Positions 1 to 9,909 of a stretch of DNA of 64,000 nt are shown here, piece by piece. The stretch comes from GCA-2683135 sp964507445. GTDB taxonomy: Bacteria > Planctomycetota > GCA-002687715. Under the pieces are notes generated by a model that saw only the letters and a list, made by a program, of their open reading frames with translations, ran no database searches and was not told the origin of the DNA. The first letter of the stretch is position 1, and each line of letters opens with the position of its first letter. Made by a program: the position numbers and the translations under genes. The stretch lies in contig CAZDQF010000009.1 of assembly GCA_964507445.1 (NCBI GenBank), forward strand, positions 128,091 through 192,090. Reading direction: 5' to 3'.

Positions 1-3000
1 AGCCTGCGGATGATGGCGGAGAAGCGGTCCGGGTTGTCCACGATGGCCTGGATCACCCCCTCCACCAGGCTCGTGAACTGGTCCTTGTCCAGGCTCCTGC
101 GGGCGTTCATCAGCACCTGCGAGATGGGCTGGTAGAGCGCGTTCCCCTTCTTCTCCTTCATGGCGACGCTCACCCAGTGTCGCAGCAAGGAAAGGGCGGG
201 CTCGCTCTCCTTGACGAAGCCGGCGGTGGATACCAGCAGAGGCAGGTGGGGGAGGTCCTCCTTGCTCGGGGAGGCGAGGTCGAGGCGGTTGAGGATGGCC
301 CGAACCGTCTCCTCGTCACCGCGCACCAGGAGGGGGAGGACCATGGTCGCCGCCTCCGCGACGGCGACGCTGCCCGGGAGGTCCCGGACCGTGCCGCTAC
401 CCACCAGCAGGTTGAGCCGCCCCTTCTCCGCCGTCGGCCTATCGCTGGACGCGATGAGCTTCCGCGCGGAGACCACGAACCCGCCGGAGAGGCGGGCCCG
501 CACGAGCTTCTCCAGGAGCTCTTCGTCCGCGGGGAACGCCTTCAGCACCAGGAGGTCCATGCGCTCGGCGAAGGGGATGCGGTCATGGGCTGAGGCCACC
601 CGACGGAGGAGCCGGGCCGTCGCCTCCAGCCGGGGGCAGGACGCGAGGGTCTTGCGCTTGTCCTGCTCCACGTCGCCGAGCCGTCGCAGGTCATCCTGTA
701 GCCGCGCCTCCGCGGCTTCGAGCCAGGCGTCCACCTGCTCCGGGGGCATGGTCGCCAGGAGGCCGGAGAGGAACCGTGGATACAGGCGCTCCGTGGTGTC
801 CACGTTGCGGGCCACGTAGCGCACGGTGTCGTCACGTTCCTTGCGGGCGGCGGTGAGGAGCTTGCGGCTCAGGTGGAGATCCAGGCCGCGACGGTAGAGG
901 CCCACGGCGAGGTCGTCCCGGCCGAGCTGTTCGTGCAGCTCCGCCACCTTGATCATCACCTCCAGGTCCGAGGTCTCCACCGTGAGGATGCGTTCGTAGA
1001 CCCGAAGGGCCTCCGTGGGGTACCCGGCCTGTTCGAAGGAGGCGGCGATCTTCCGCTGCAGCTCGTCGAACTCCGGCAGGCGGCTGGCCGCGTTGTAGGT
1101 GCGGGCTGCGTTGACCACCTCACCGGCGGAGAGGAACGCGGCGCCCAGGTCCAGGTACACGCCCGGAGGCACCACGTCTCCCTGACCGAGGAGTCTTCGG
1201 CCGAACATGAGGTGATCAGCCCTGGTGTCGTCCTGCCGCTGCTCGCTGCCCTGTCGGATGATCATGCCGGAGGAGGTGACGATGCGGATGATGCCGCCGC
1301 CGCGGCGGTTGCCCTTGGTCTTGTCCATCAACTCCCGAAGCAAGGGTGTCCGCTGCTCGCCGGCCACGGGCAGCGCCGCGCGGAGGGCGCGGATCGCCAT
1401 CCCCGTGTCGTTCACCTCATCGGAGAGGTCCGCCACCAGTTGATGGAGGTAGAGCTTGTCCGGTCTCGCCGCCACCCGCTCCAAGGCGCAGCGGCGGGCC
1501 CACTTCACCAGCCGGTCCGGCGCGCCCCGGTTCTGGCGTCCATCTCGCATGTTGAGGACGCCGTCGATGGCGATGGTGAAGAGGTCGTCCTTCTCCGCGG
1601 TCGCGGCCAGGTACTGGAACATGCCGGCAGAGAGGTCGTGCTTGCCCAGGTCCTTGAGGGTGTTGGACACCAGCAGCCAGGTGTCCACCCTTTCCGGGTT
1701 GCGGGCCAGGCTGGTGCGGTAGGCCTCCAGGGCCTCCTTCCGAAGGCCGGACATGGCGAGCACCCCCGCCTCGAACTCCGCGCTGGCGTTGTCGCCGTCC
1801 TCGGCCTTGAGCCGCTTGAGGATGCCCCGGGCCTCCTCCCGCTGGCCTCGCTCCAAGATGCTCATGGCGAGGTTTCGGAGATGGTCCGGGCGGTTCTCGG
1901 GGCCGTCGATCTCGATCAGCCGGCGGATGGCCTGCTCGTAATTGAAGTAGTCCGTGCACGACATGAAGATGCGGGCCTTCTCCGCCACCACGTCGGCTTC
2001 GGACCGCCCCGCGGACTTCATGTACTCCTCGATGATCTCGGTGGCGGACACCGGGTCGTTGACCCGGGTGTAGATCTGCACCAGCAAACCGGCGTCGCGG
2101 CTGTCGGCGGTGCCGTCCAGCAGCCGGCCCTCCAACTCCACGGCGATCTTCGCCAGGGTGCCGAGCCGCGCCGCCACGGTCATGAGCCGGTCTTCCACGT
2201 AGCGCCGCCGCGGGATCGAGTCCACCCGACGCCACAGCGCGAACCACAGGTCCTGGGCCTTCTCTTCCTCGCCGATCTCCGAGTACAGGAAGGCCAGCTT
2301 CATCTCCGCGTCGGGTCCCGGGTTGGCCGTGTCCCGCGCGGCGATCAGCCCGGCGAGGGCCGCCGCGGCCTTCTTCTTGTCACCGAGCCGGGCCCAGGCG
2401 TCGGACATGTCCATGCGGCTCGGGTGACTCGGGCTGGCGCTGCGATCGAGCTCTTCCAGGGCTGCCCTGGCGTCGTCCATGCGGCCGCGATCCAGCCCCA
2501 TCTCGAAGAGGAACAGCAGCGCGTTGTTGCGGGGCGTCTCCTCACCCTCCATGCAGGCGCGGGCGAACCGGGTGGCCAGGTCGTCCAGGCCCAGCTTCAT
2601 CAGGCTCTGGGCCGCGGCCATGCGATAGGGCACAGAAGCGGCCTGCTGCAGGTAGTCGCTCCACGTGGCGATGGCGGCCTCGCGGTTGCCCCGCTCCAGG
2701 TGATGCCGGGCCAGCCCCTCACGCCACTCGATGAACCGGGGCTGTTCCCCGATCAGGCGGGCGTAGGATTCTTCCAGCAGCTGCTCCTTGCCACCCTCCC
2801 GGCACATCTCCAGCATCTGCCGACGCATGTCGTTGCTGAACAGACCCTCGGGAGAGCTGTTGAACAGGCGGATGGCCTCATCAACCTTGCCCGTCTCCCG
2901 CAGCAGATCGATCCAAGTCTGTTGCGCCTCCGGAGACAACCGCTCCGTGCCGGCCAGGCGTTCCGTCAGCTCTTCGAGGGCATCGTCCCGCCGATAGGCC

Positions 3001-3797
3001 TCCACCAGGATGGTCAACGCGTAGCGCCGGTCCCGCTTCAGCTTGGCCGAGTCCAGGGCCATCCAGGTGAAGCGCTGGGCTTCGTCCCACAGGCCCGCTT
3101 CGATGGACCACTCGGCGAGCCGGATCTCCTGCCGGAAGCGGTGGGAGCCAGGGCCGTCCTGGACCTCAAAGATCTTGATGGCCGCCTCCTGCTCGTTGTT
3201 CAGGGCGAGGATCACGGCCGCCTGGTTGCGCAGCTGGGGGGCCAGGTTCGGGTCGCTGGCGAACGCTGCGAGGGGAGAGGGGCCGTCGCCGTTCTTCTCC
3301 TGCATGAGCGCCTTGCGCAGGAGCACCCGGTTACGCAGCGCGTCGGAGATCTCCAGCTGCAGCAGCCGGTCGTAGAACTCGATGGCCTTCGCCGTGGAGC
3401 CCTGGGCGTCCAGCAACTCTGCCTTCGCCAGGATGTCTGCGGCGTTACGCTCCTTGGGCTGGATTTTGAATATCTGCTCTCGCGCCCTGCGGGTGTCGCC
3501 CACCATGCGGTACAGGCGGGCCTGCATGCGGATGATGGGGAGCTTGGCGGGGCGGTCGGCCGCCTGTTCCTCGCGGCGGGACAGCTCGTCGAGGGCCGGC
3601 TGGATATCTCCGTGGCGCGCGGCGCAGGCGCGCCAGAGCTTGAGGGCCTCGCTCCGCGGGTCGGGTCCGACGGCCAGGGCGGCCTCCACGGCCGCGGCCA
3701 CCTGCGGGTCCGGTTCCGGCGCGGGTGCGCTCTGGGCGTAGGCGCCTGTGACCGTCAGGACACAGACCATCACCGTCCTACGCAAGGCTCTGTTCAT
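1..3797 (-). CDS. Giant secreted TPR-repeat protein (3' end outside window)
   Basis: About 1265 residues are visible and the C-terminus runs off the left edge. It begins MNRALRRTVMVCVL with a signal peptide ending near AYAQS, so it is probably periplasmic. The rest is almost wholly helical tandem repeats of TPR type, with repeated patterns such as A-x-x-L-G-x-x-x-x-A and aligned W/Y-A-x-x-G positions. No catalytic motif is seen. It lies 4 nt after the VWA protein stop and is the last visible gene of the MoxR/DUF58/BatA operon, where TPR proteins are commonly found. By analogy with the Bat operons it may scaffold an envelope complex, but that role is inferred. The start is the ATG at 3797, the only one giving a signal peptide. 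Confidence 0.85.
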   Translation of the reverse strand, partial: MNRALRRTVMVCVLTVTGAYAQSAPAPEPDPQVAAAVEAALAVGPDPRSEALKLWRACAARHGDIQPALDELSRREEQAADRPAKLPIIRMQARLYRMVGDTRRAREQIFKIQPKERNAADILAKAELLDAQGSTAKAIEFYDRLLQLEISDALRNRVLLRKALMQEKNGDGPSPLAAFASDPNLAPQLRNQAAVILALNNEQEAAIKIFEVQDGPGSHRFRQEIRLAEWSIEAGLWDEAQRFTWMALDSAKLKRDRRYALTILVEAYRRDDALEELTERLAGTERLSPEAQQTWIDLLRETGKVDEAIRLFNSSPEGLFSNDMRRQMLEMCREGGKEQLLEESYARLIGEQPRFIEWREGLARHHLERGNREAAIATWSDYLQQAASVPYRMAAAQSLMKLGLDDLATRFARACMEGEETPRNNALLFLFEMGLDRGRMDDARAALEELDRSASPSHPSRMDMSDAWARLGDKKKAAAALAGLIAARDTANPGPDAEMKLAFLYSEIGEEEKAQDLWFALWRRVDSIPRRRYVEDRLMTVAARLGTLAKIAVELEGRLLDGTADSRDAGLLVQIYTRVNDPVSATEIIEEYMKSAGRSEADVVAEKARIFMSCTDYFNYEQAIRRLIEIDGPENRPDHLRNLAMSILERGQREEARGILKRLKAEDGDNASAEFEAGVLAMSGLRKEALEAYRTSLARNPERVDTWLLVSNTLKDLGKHDLSAGMFQYLAATAEKDDLFTIAIDGVLNMRDGRQNRGAPDRLVKWARRCALERVAARPDKLYLHQLVADLSDEVNDTGMAIRALRAALPVAGEQRTPLLRELMDKTKGNRRGGGIIRIVTSSGMIIRQGSEQRQDDTRADHLMFGRRLLGQGDVVPPGVYLDLGAAFLSAGEVVNAARTYNAASRLPEFDELQRKIAASFEQAGYPTEALRVYERILTVETSDLEVMIKVAELHEQLGRDDLAVGLYRRGLDLHLSRKLLTAARKERDDTVRYVARNVDTTERLYPRFLSGLLATMPPEQVDAWLEAAEARLQDDLRRLGDVEQDKRKTLASCPRLEATARLLRRVASAHDRIPFAERMDLLVLKAFPADEELLEKLVRARLSGGFVVSARKLIASSDRPTAEKGRLNLLVGSGTVRDLPGSVAVAEAATMVLPLLVRGDEETVRAILNRLDLASPSKEDLPHLPLLVSTAGFVKESEPALSLLRHWVSVAMKEKKGNALYQPISQVLMNARRSLDKDQFTSLVEGVIQAIVDNPDRFSAIIRR

Positions 3798-3801
3798 CGT
3801 C

Positions 3802-6312
3802 TCAAGCTCCGGTGGACCGTCCCCGTGGCCAACGACGCCACGTGATGTCCGAGAGGTAAGCCAGGAGCGCAAGCAGGAGGCACCATGGCCAGAGCGGGGT
3901 GATACTGATGGGGCTCGTGCCGCCGGCGACCGCGGGGGTCCAGGCCCTGGCCTCTGTGAGATCGTTGATGGCCCCGCCGGTGGCGGCGGCGACCCCCCGT
4001 AGATCCAGGCCGCCAGCAGGGGAGACCTGGGTCTCTGCCGCCACGTCCGCCCTTGCCTCGGCCACGACCCTGTGGCTGCCGTCCAGGGCGCCGGCGTCGG
4101 TGCCGCACACGACGCGCAGCTCCTGGTCCGGGTCCGCCGTCCATGAGGCCGTGAACACATGGGGCGCGCGGCGTCGGAACGTGAGCGGCGTCTCGGCGTT
4201 GCCTGCACCGAGCAACCGGGCCACGGGGCTCACCTCTCGCCGCACCCGTCGGGTAGCGGTGATGGTGACGCGGTGGTCATGCCGAGCGACCTGGAAGCGG
4301 AAGGGCATGCGCTGGTCCCCGGCGGTGCGGGCCAGGACCCGCGCCATCATGGGGCCGAACCCCTCCCAGTCCCGCCAGGGCTCCGTGCCGAGGCCGGTGG
4401 GCTCCGTGAGCATGGCGGTGACCCGGCCGAGCCCCGGCCGCCAGGAGGCGAGGATGGGTTGCTTGTCCCGCTCGGTGCGGAGGATGACCTCGGCGCCGTC
4501 GCGGGCCTTGCTCTCCACGTAACCCGCGACCGGAGGCGTGGTGCCGGGGTCCACGTCGCCCCACCATCCGGAGCCGAACTGGGGCTCGACGCCGTGGGTG
4601 CCCGGGCGGTAGCTGGGCAGCCGGGACGTGGACGGCTGCTTGAGCATGATCTCCGGCAGGCTGAAGCGGTTGGACGCGTTGTAGTAGCGCCCGCCGCCCC
4701 AGTCCGCCATCTGCACCAGGAATTCGCTGTGGCGTCCCGGGCCGACGAGGACCGAGGACACGCAGATGCCGTCCCTGGACATGCGCCGCAGCAGCGACTC
4801 GTAGGGCCCGGTCTCCACCCCGGCGTCCGTCAGCACCAGCACGTGCTTGTACCGGGTCTGCGCGTTCTTGAGGCCGTAGTACGCCTCTTCGATGGCGGGC
4901 AGCAGCACCGTACCGCCGCCGGCGTCGAGGCGGTTGAGGGCTCGTTGGATGTCGATGGCGTTGGCGGCGGATTGGAGCGGCGCCGCCCAGCGCTTGGTCC
5001 CGTAGAACTCGACGATGCCGATCTTGTCGTGGGGGAGGAGCCGACGGATGGCCAGGCGTGTCACCTCCTTGGCGAGGCGGATCCGATTGCCGCCCATGGA
5101 TCCGGAGGTGTCGATGATGATGGCCAGGGCGGTGCTGGGGTCCTTCTTCTCCTCCTTGTGGACGAACTCCACCGGGAGGGAGTCGGCCAGGGCCGACTGG
5201 TTCCAGCCGCCAGCGCCGAAGGAGAGCCCTCCGCCGCTCACCAGGACGCCGAGCCCCCGGTCCCTGGCGGCCCGGACCAGCGCTCGTTGGGTAGTCGCGG
5301 GGACCGTGGACGCGGGCCGGTCGTCCAGGACGACGGCGTCGAAGCCTCCCAGTCCACCCTCCGCCATGTCCCCGTCCTGCGGGCCCTCCACGAACTCGAA
5401 GCCCTTGCCCACCAGCTCTCCGAGGCGCGGTCCGCCTTCGGACATCCGGTGCCCCATGTAGAGCACGCGGAGAGGGTCCTGCACCGCGATGGTGCGCTGC
5501 AGCCGGTTGTCTTCGGGGATGGTGTCGGCCTCCGCCGAGAGGGTCACCTCCACCGGGAGGAAGCCCGGTTCGCTGGGCTCGAAGGGCATGGCCACCACCG
5601 CCAGTCCGGACGCGCCGGGCGCCGCTGTGGCGCGGGCCAGCTCTTTGCCGGAGCCACTCAGCGTCAGCTGGGTCGGTCCCGCGAGCCCCGCCACGGTGAC
5701 CCACGCCCGGGTCACATGTCCCGCGCGGATGGGTTCCTCGAAGCGCAAGGCGACGGGACGCGGGTTGCCCGCGGCGCCGCGGAGCTGCACGCCGTGCACC
5801 GGGATGCCGCGCTGACAGAGGGCGGTGACGGCCTCGCTCCACCGACGGTCCGTAGCCAGCCCGTCGCTGATGACGGTGACCGCTCCGGCGGCGCCCTCGG
5901 GGATGCGGGCGGCGGCCGCCAGCAGGGCCGATGACAAGGAGGAGCCACCGGCGGAGGAGGACATGGGAGCCAGGGCATCGAAGCCGTCGCCGGCGATCGA
6001 CTCCTCACCCAGCACCATCAACGTGCTCACGGCGTCGTCGTCGATCCGGTCGGCGATGCCCCGGGCCACGGTGACGGCGTCGCGACGGTCCGCTTCGTCT
6101 GCGCTGCGGGAGAGGTCCAGCAGCACGACGTGGTGGTCCGGGCTCTGGTCCGCGGTGCTCACCGGGCGAGCCAGGGCCAGGGCCAGGAGGGCTACCACGG
6201 CGGAGCGGATGGCCGCGTGCTTCCTGTCGTCGGCGCGGCGCGGGAAGACCCACAGCAACGGCACGATGACCAGCAGCGCGAGCCAGGCGGGGGAGAGCAG
6301 GGTCACGCTCAT
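3802..6312 (-). CDS. Membrane-anchored VWA-domain protein (BatA/B-like, 836 aa)
   Basis: The start MSVTLLSPAW (ATG at 6312) overlaps the upstream stop as ATGA. A BatA-type N-terminal transmembrane segment (about residues 8-24) is followed by a degenerate VWA-like domain (LLDLSRS where DxSxS is expected), a glutamine-amidotransferase-like region (VLYMGHRMSEGG, about residue 275), and a canonical VWA domain with the MIDAS motif IIDTSGSM near residue 390. A C-terminal transmembrane helix (WPWCLLLALLAYL) precedes a basic tail. The family binds metal-dependent protein ligands through MIDAS on the periplasmic face. Its neighbours MoxR and DUF58 suggest a MoxR-assisted assembly or stress system. An ATG nine codons upstream (6342) is possible but lacks the coupling overlap. 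Confidence 0.88.
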   Translation of the reverse strand: MSVTLLSPAWLALLVIVPLLWVFPRRADDRKHAAIRSAVVALLALALARPVSTADQSPDHHVVLLDLSRSADEADRRDAVTVARGIADRIDDDAVSTLMVLGEESIAGDGFDALAPMSSSAGGSSLSSALLAAAARIPEGAAGAVTVISDGLATDRRWSEAVTALCQRGIPVHGVQLRGAAGNPRPVALRFEEPIRAGHVTRAWVTVAGLAGPTQLTLSGSGKELARATAAPGASGLAVVAMPFEPSEPGFLPVEVTLSAEADTIPEDNRLQRTIAVQDPLRVLYMGHRMSEGGPRLGELVGKGFEFVEGPQDGDMAEGGLGGFDAVVLDDRPASTVPATTQRALVRAARDRGLGVLVSGGGLSFGAGGWNQSALADSLPVEFVHKEEKKDPSTALAIIIDTSGSMGGNRIRLAKEVTRLAIRRLLPHDKIGIVEFYGTKRWAAPLQSAANAIDIQRALNRLDAGGGTVLLPAIEEAYYGLKNAQTRYKHVLVLTDAGVETGPYESLLRRMSRDGICVSSVLVGPGRHSEFLVQMADWGGGRYYNASNRFSLPEIMLKQPSTSRLPSYRPGTHGVEPQFGSGWWGDVDPGTTPPVAGYVESKARDGAEVILRTERDKQPILASWRPGLGRVTAMLTEPTGLGTEPWRDWEGFGPMMARVLARTAGDQRMPFRFQVARHDHRVTITATRRVRREVSPVARLLGAGNAETPLTFRRRAPHVFTASWTADPDQELRVVCGTDAGALDGSHRVVAEARADVAAETQVSPAGGLDLRGVAAATGGAINDLTEARAWTPAVAGGTSPISITPLWPWCLLLALLAYLSDITWRRWPRGRSTGA

Positions 6313-7997
6313 GGCATCCTCCCGCTGCGATAGAGGACCCACTCGGCGCAGATCAGGAGCACCGCGACCAGGACGATCCAGGTCAGCGGGTCCGTGGCTC
6401 CGGCCTCAGGGGGCGCTGACGTGCTGAGCCCCGGGCTGGGGGCGCCGACGGTCGTGGCAGGGTCGAGGAGCGACGCCACCAATTCTTCGCCGGCAGCGGT
6501 GTAGGCGCCTGCCACGGGCGGCACGAAGGCGGTCCCGGCGGGGTCGAGGGTGCGCTGCTGCGCGTCGGTCCTGGCCCGATCATCTCCCGCCACCGGCTCT
6601 CCTGCGGCCACGTAGGGCGGGAACGGCTCGACGCCGGCGAGCCAGCGGAGAGACGAGCCCACGAGCAGGGGGAACGAGCGGGAGTGGACGAAGTTGTACT
6701 GGTCCGAGAGGAGGGTGTCCCAGATGGAGACGCCGCGCCGCTCCGCCGGCGTGGCGCCGAGCGAGATGACCTGCTCGGTGGTGTTGGCCAGCTCCGTGGT
6801 GTCCACCTCCTCCAGACCCAGACGGTCGAAGGACTCCAGCAGCACCCGCTCCGAGTCCTGGTCCTTCTCGTGACGTAGCAGGATGGCTTCGGTCTGCGCC
6901 CCGGCGGTGGTCCACTCCAGGGCGGGGATGGCGCCGCCGGTGTCTTCGCCGCCACGTCGCACGGCGACGTCCGCGCCTGAATCCACGAGGACGACGCCGG
7001 GGTCGGCGACGAGCACCGGGCGCAGCACGGTCGCGAGCGAAGGTGAGAGCTGCACCCGGACCTTGGGCCGCTTCGGCAGCCGTAGCCGGGCCACGTCGTC
7101 CAGGGCCAACGGGTCGCCTGCGGGGAGCCGCAGCTCCAGCAGCGCGCCGGTGGCGTCCAGGTCCTTGATGGTCAGCCGAGCGCCGCCGTCGTCACGGGTG
7201 GCGATCACCGTGTCCGAGCCGAGCGGACGACCGTCGAGGGTGACGGAGACGTCCGTGTTGTCGCCGGAGATGCTCGCGATCACATCCACCCGATCCCAGG
7301 CGCCCGAGGAGGCCGGGGAGACCCCCAGGTCGACGACGCCGCTGTTGCGCCCGGTCCGTTCACCGATGTCCAGGCGGGAGACCGACACGTCCTCCGGAAG
7401 GAGCTCGAGCGAGGTGCTGTCCACGGGGCCGTCGCCGACCACGGTCACGGAGAGCCGCCGGTTCGGGTGCCGGCTGTGAATGACGGCGCGGAGGGTCGCG
7501 TCGAGGGTCGACGGGCAGGCCTCCGGGGAGAGCCCGTCGGAGCGGCGGTCGAAGACCCGCTCGTGTTCCTCGGGCATGAGCAGGGGCCGCACCCGGCCGC
7601 CGCAGAGCAGGACCGTACGGTTGCCACGGGGCAGGGCCGCCGCCTTGTCCCGTGCGGCGTCCACGGCGCGCTGGAAGCGGTCCGAGTGGGCCATGCCCGC
7701 GGACCCGTCCACGAGGATCACGTGATCTTCGTCCTGGGCTCCGGCGCCCCGCGGATCGGCGAAGCCGAGCCAGAGCAAGGAGGCGATGAGCAGGATGAAC
7801 AGGTAGGCGGGCAGGTGCCGGAAGCGGCGCACGAACACCCGGGCCCGTGCGTCCTCCAGGGCCTCACGCCAGAACAAGGTCGTGACCACGCGCTTGGGCT
7901 GGTAACGCACCCGTAGCCGTTGCAGCAGGAACAGGCCTGCGGCCAGGGCGGCGACGCCTGCGAGGAACGCGGGTGCGGAGAGGTTCTGGAAGCTCAT
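6309..7997 (-). CDS. BatA-type N-terminal domain / VWA-like membrane protein (562 aa)
   Basis: It begins MSFQNLSAPAFLAGVAALAAG, the BatA N-terminal transmembrane element, followed by a basic loop and a second helix (LPAYLFILLIASLLWLGF). A VWA-like domain follows in which the MIDAS motif is degenerate (ILVDGSAGMAHSD). The C-terminus has another helix (PLTWIVLVAVLLICAEWVLY). It overlaps DUF58 upstream and the VWA protein downstream by 4 nt each (ATGA), so the three are almost certainly co-translated. Families of this kind sit in the inner membrane with the large domain outside. The loss of a full MIDAS suggests a structural partner to the VWA protein encoded next. No enzymatic motif is visible. 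Confidence 0.85.
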   Translation of the reverse strand: MSFQNLSAPAFLAGVAALAAGLFLLQRLRVRYQPKRVVTTLFWREALEDARARVFVRRFRHLPAYLFILLIASLLWLGFADPRGAGAQDEDHVILVDGSAGMAHSDRFQRAVDAARDKAAALPRGNRTVLLCGGRVRPLLMPEEHERVFDRRSDGLSPEACPSTLDATLRAVIHSRHPNRRLSVTVVGDGPVDSTSLELLPEDVSVSRLDIGERTGRNSGVVDLGVSPASSGAWDRVDVIASISGDNTDVSVTLDGRPLGSDTVIATRDDGGARLTIKDLDATGALLELRLPAGDPLALDDVARLRLPKRPKVRVQLSPSLATVLRPVLVADPGVVLVDSGADVAVRRGGEDTGGAIPALEWTTAGAQTEAILLRHEKDQDSERVLLESFDRLGLEEVDTTELANTTEQVISLGATPAERRGVSIWDTLLSDQYNFVHSRSFPLLVGSSLRWLAGVEPFPPYVAAGEPVAGDDRARTDAQQRTLDPAGTAFVPPVAGAYTAAGEELVASLLDPATTVGAPSPGLSTSAPPEAGATDPLTWIVLVAVLLICAEWVLYRSGRMP

Positions 7998-8896
7998 GGG
8001 CGGTAGCTCCCGCCCTCGAAGAGGGCCGCCAGCTGCGGCAGCACGTCCTCATCCGTGTCCAGCAGCAGGGTGCCCGCCGGCTTGCTGCGGGCGAACGCCG
8101 TGAGCTCGTCCTCGAACCGCTCATAGGCCTTCTTGTAGGCGTCCAACACCGGGCCCGTGGCGGAGACGTCCTCGGTCTGGCCGGTCTCGCAGTCCACCAT
8201 CTGGAAGTCACCGCCGGGTTCGGGGGCGGCGTCCGACTTGCGCCACAGGCGCACCAGGAGCACCCGGTGGCGCAGGGCCTTGAGGGCCTTGACCACCGCC
8301 GGCGCTCCTTCCGGGTCAAAGAAGTCGGAGACGATCACCACCAGCCCTTCGCGCAGCCTCATGGCGGAGAAGTTCTGGATGGCGGTGGCGAAGTCGGTGG
8401 CTGGGCCGGGCTCGAGGGCCGCCAGGGCCTCGGCGAACCGCCATAGCTTGCCCTTGCCGCTGGTGGGGCGCAGGGCGACCTCGACGTCGTCGGAGAACGG
8501 GAACAGCCCGACGCTGTCGTGCTGCGACAACGAGATGGAGGCGAGCGCGAGGGCGGCACGGAGCCCGGCGCGGATGCGCGGCGGGTCTTCCTCGAACAGG
8601 CTGCGTGAGCGGTCCACCAGCAGGTAGACGGGCAGGTCTTCCAGCTCCTCGTAGAGCCGCAGGAACACCTTCCCCAGGCGGCGGTAGACGGTCCAGTCGA
8701 TGGACCGGAAGTCGTCGCCGGGTGAGTACGGCCTGAAGTCCTTGAACTCGATCCCCGCTCCCAGGTCGCTGGAGCGCTGCTCCGCGTGACGCCCGCCACG
8801 GGCCACACGCCGGGCCAGGATGTGCAGACGGCTCAAGGACGCCAGGAACTCCGGGTCGAACAGCTCCTTGGCGGTGACGGTGGTGGAGCCGGCCAT
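7994..8896 (-). CDS. DUF58 domain-containing protein
   Basis: This 300-residue protein carries the DUF58 signature: an RHAEQRSSDLGAGIEFKDFR segment followed by YSPGDDFRSIDW (about residues 55-67), then a VWA-like fold with YLLVDRSRSL (about residue 92), in which the first MIDAS positions D-x-S-x-S are read as D-R-S-R-S. No signal peptide or helix is present, so it is cytosolic. It starts at an ATG sharing one base with the MoxR stop (TGATG) and ends in an ATGA overlap with the BatA-like gene. MoxR and DUF58 proteins are a very widely conserved pair. The exact biochemical role is unknown for the family. Confidence 0.92.
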   Translation of the reverse strand: MAGSTTVTAKELFDPEFLASLSRLHILARRVARGGRHAEQRSSDLGAGIEFKDFRPYSPGDDFRSIDWTVYRRLGKVFLRLYEELEDLPVYLLVDRSRSLFEEDPPRIRAGLRAALALASISLSQHDSVGLFPFSDDVEVALRPTSGKGKLWRFAEALAALEPGPATDFATAIQNFSAMRLREGLVVIVSDFFDPEGAPAVVKALKALRHRVLLVRLWRKSDAAPEPGGDFQMVDCETGQTEDVSATGPVLDAYKKAYERFEDELTAFARSKPAGTLLLDTDEDVLPQLAALFEGGSYRP

Positions 8897-9909
8897 CAGG
8901 CGGACGGGGTCCCGACGGACTCGATGACCGAGTTGATGACGTGGTCCGGGGTGACGCCGTCCGCTTGCCCCTGGAAGTTGATCATCACCCGATGGCGCAG
9001 GACGTCTCGGGCCGCGCCGTTGATGTCGTCGCTGCTCACGGCGAAGCGGCCGTCCAGCAGGGCGCTCACCTTGCCCGCCAGCAGCAGGCCCTGAGCGCCG
9101 CGGGGGCTGGAGCCCAGGAGCACGTTCTCGTTGACCAGCTCGCTGGCGTGGGCGCTGCCGGGTTGCGTGCCCACCACCAGCCTCACGGCGTGATCCTGCA
9201 CGTGTTCGGGGACGGGCACCGCCCGCACCACCTCACGCATGCGCATGATCTCGTCGCCGTTGGAGACGTGGGCCACCTCCGCGGACTCGGTCCCTGTCGT
9301 GCGGTTGAGGATGTCCTTGTACTCGGACTCCTCCGGATAGCCGACCAGGAGCTTGAACAGGAATCGGTCCAGCTGCGCCTCGGGGAGGGGGTAGGTGCCC
9401 TCCTGCTCCACCGGGTTCTGGGTGGCCATGACGCAGTAGGGCTCCTCCAGCTTGATGGTGCGCTTGCCGACGGAGATCTGCCGCTCCTGCATGGCCTCCA
9501 GCAGGGCCGACTGGGTCTTGGGGGTGGCGCGGTTGATCTCGTCGGCCAGGACGATGTTGGCCACCAGGGGCCCCTCCTGGAACTCCACCGTGTGGCGCCC
9601 CTCGCCGTCCTCTACCAGGACGTTGGTGCCCTGAATGTCCGCGGGCATCATGTCGGGGGTGAACTGGATACGGGAGAAGCGGATGTCAACCGCGTCCCCG
9701 AGGGCCCGCACGAGCAGGGTCTTGCCCAGCCCCGGGACACCCTCCAGCATCACGTGCCCGCCCACCATGAGCGCCGTGAGGGCGGATTCGATGACCGCTT
9801 CCTGACCGACGATCACCTTCTGGACCTCGGCCTTGATGCGATCGTGGACTTGGCGGAACTCGGTGGCGGACTGCTGGGCCGCGGCTACGTCGGTCGGATT
9901 CTCGGTCAC
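8896..9909 (-). CDS. MoxR-family AAA+ ATPase
   Basis: A 337-residue AAA+ ATPase of the MoxR branch. Walker A is GVPGLGKT at residues 57-64, Walker B is LADEIN at 121-126, and sensor-1 lies in CVMATQNPVEQEGTYPLPEA, which is diagnostic of MoxR proteins. The C-terminal lid domain includes ASELVNENVLLGSSPRG. Family members act as chaperone-like ATPases that mature or insert metal-dependent partner proteins, usually the VWA proteins encoded beside them, which fits the three downstream genes. The start is a GTG overlapping the upstream stop (GTGA at 9906-9909). Confidence 0.95.
   Translation of the reverse strand: MTENPTDVAAAQQSATEFRQVHDRIKAEVQKVIVGQEAVIESALTALMVGGHVMLEGVPGLGKTLLVRALGDAVDIRFSRIQFTPDMMPADIQGTNVLVEDGEGRHTVEFQEGPLVANIVLADEINRATPKTQSALLEAMQERQISVGKRTIKLEEPYCVMATQNPVEQEGTYPLPEAQLDRFLFKLLVGYPEESEYKDILNRTTGTESAEVAHVSNGDEIMRMREVVRAVPVPEHVQDHAVRLVVGTQPGSAHASELVNENVLLGSSPRGAQGLLLAGKVSALLDGRFAVSSDDINGAARDVLRHRVMINFQGQADGVTPDHVINSVIESVGTPSA

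Noticed and set aside
873..3845. A 990-codon open frame on the plus strand
   Set aside because: It is the antisense shadow of the TPR gene. High GC suppresses stops in opposite frames. The minus-strand frame has a signal peptide and TPR repeats, while the plus-strand product is low-complexity R/G/H/V-rich.
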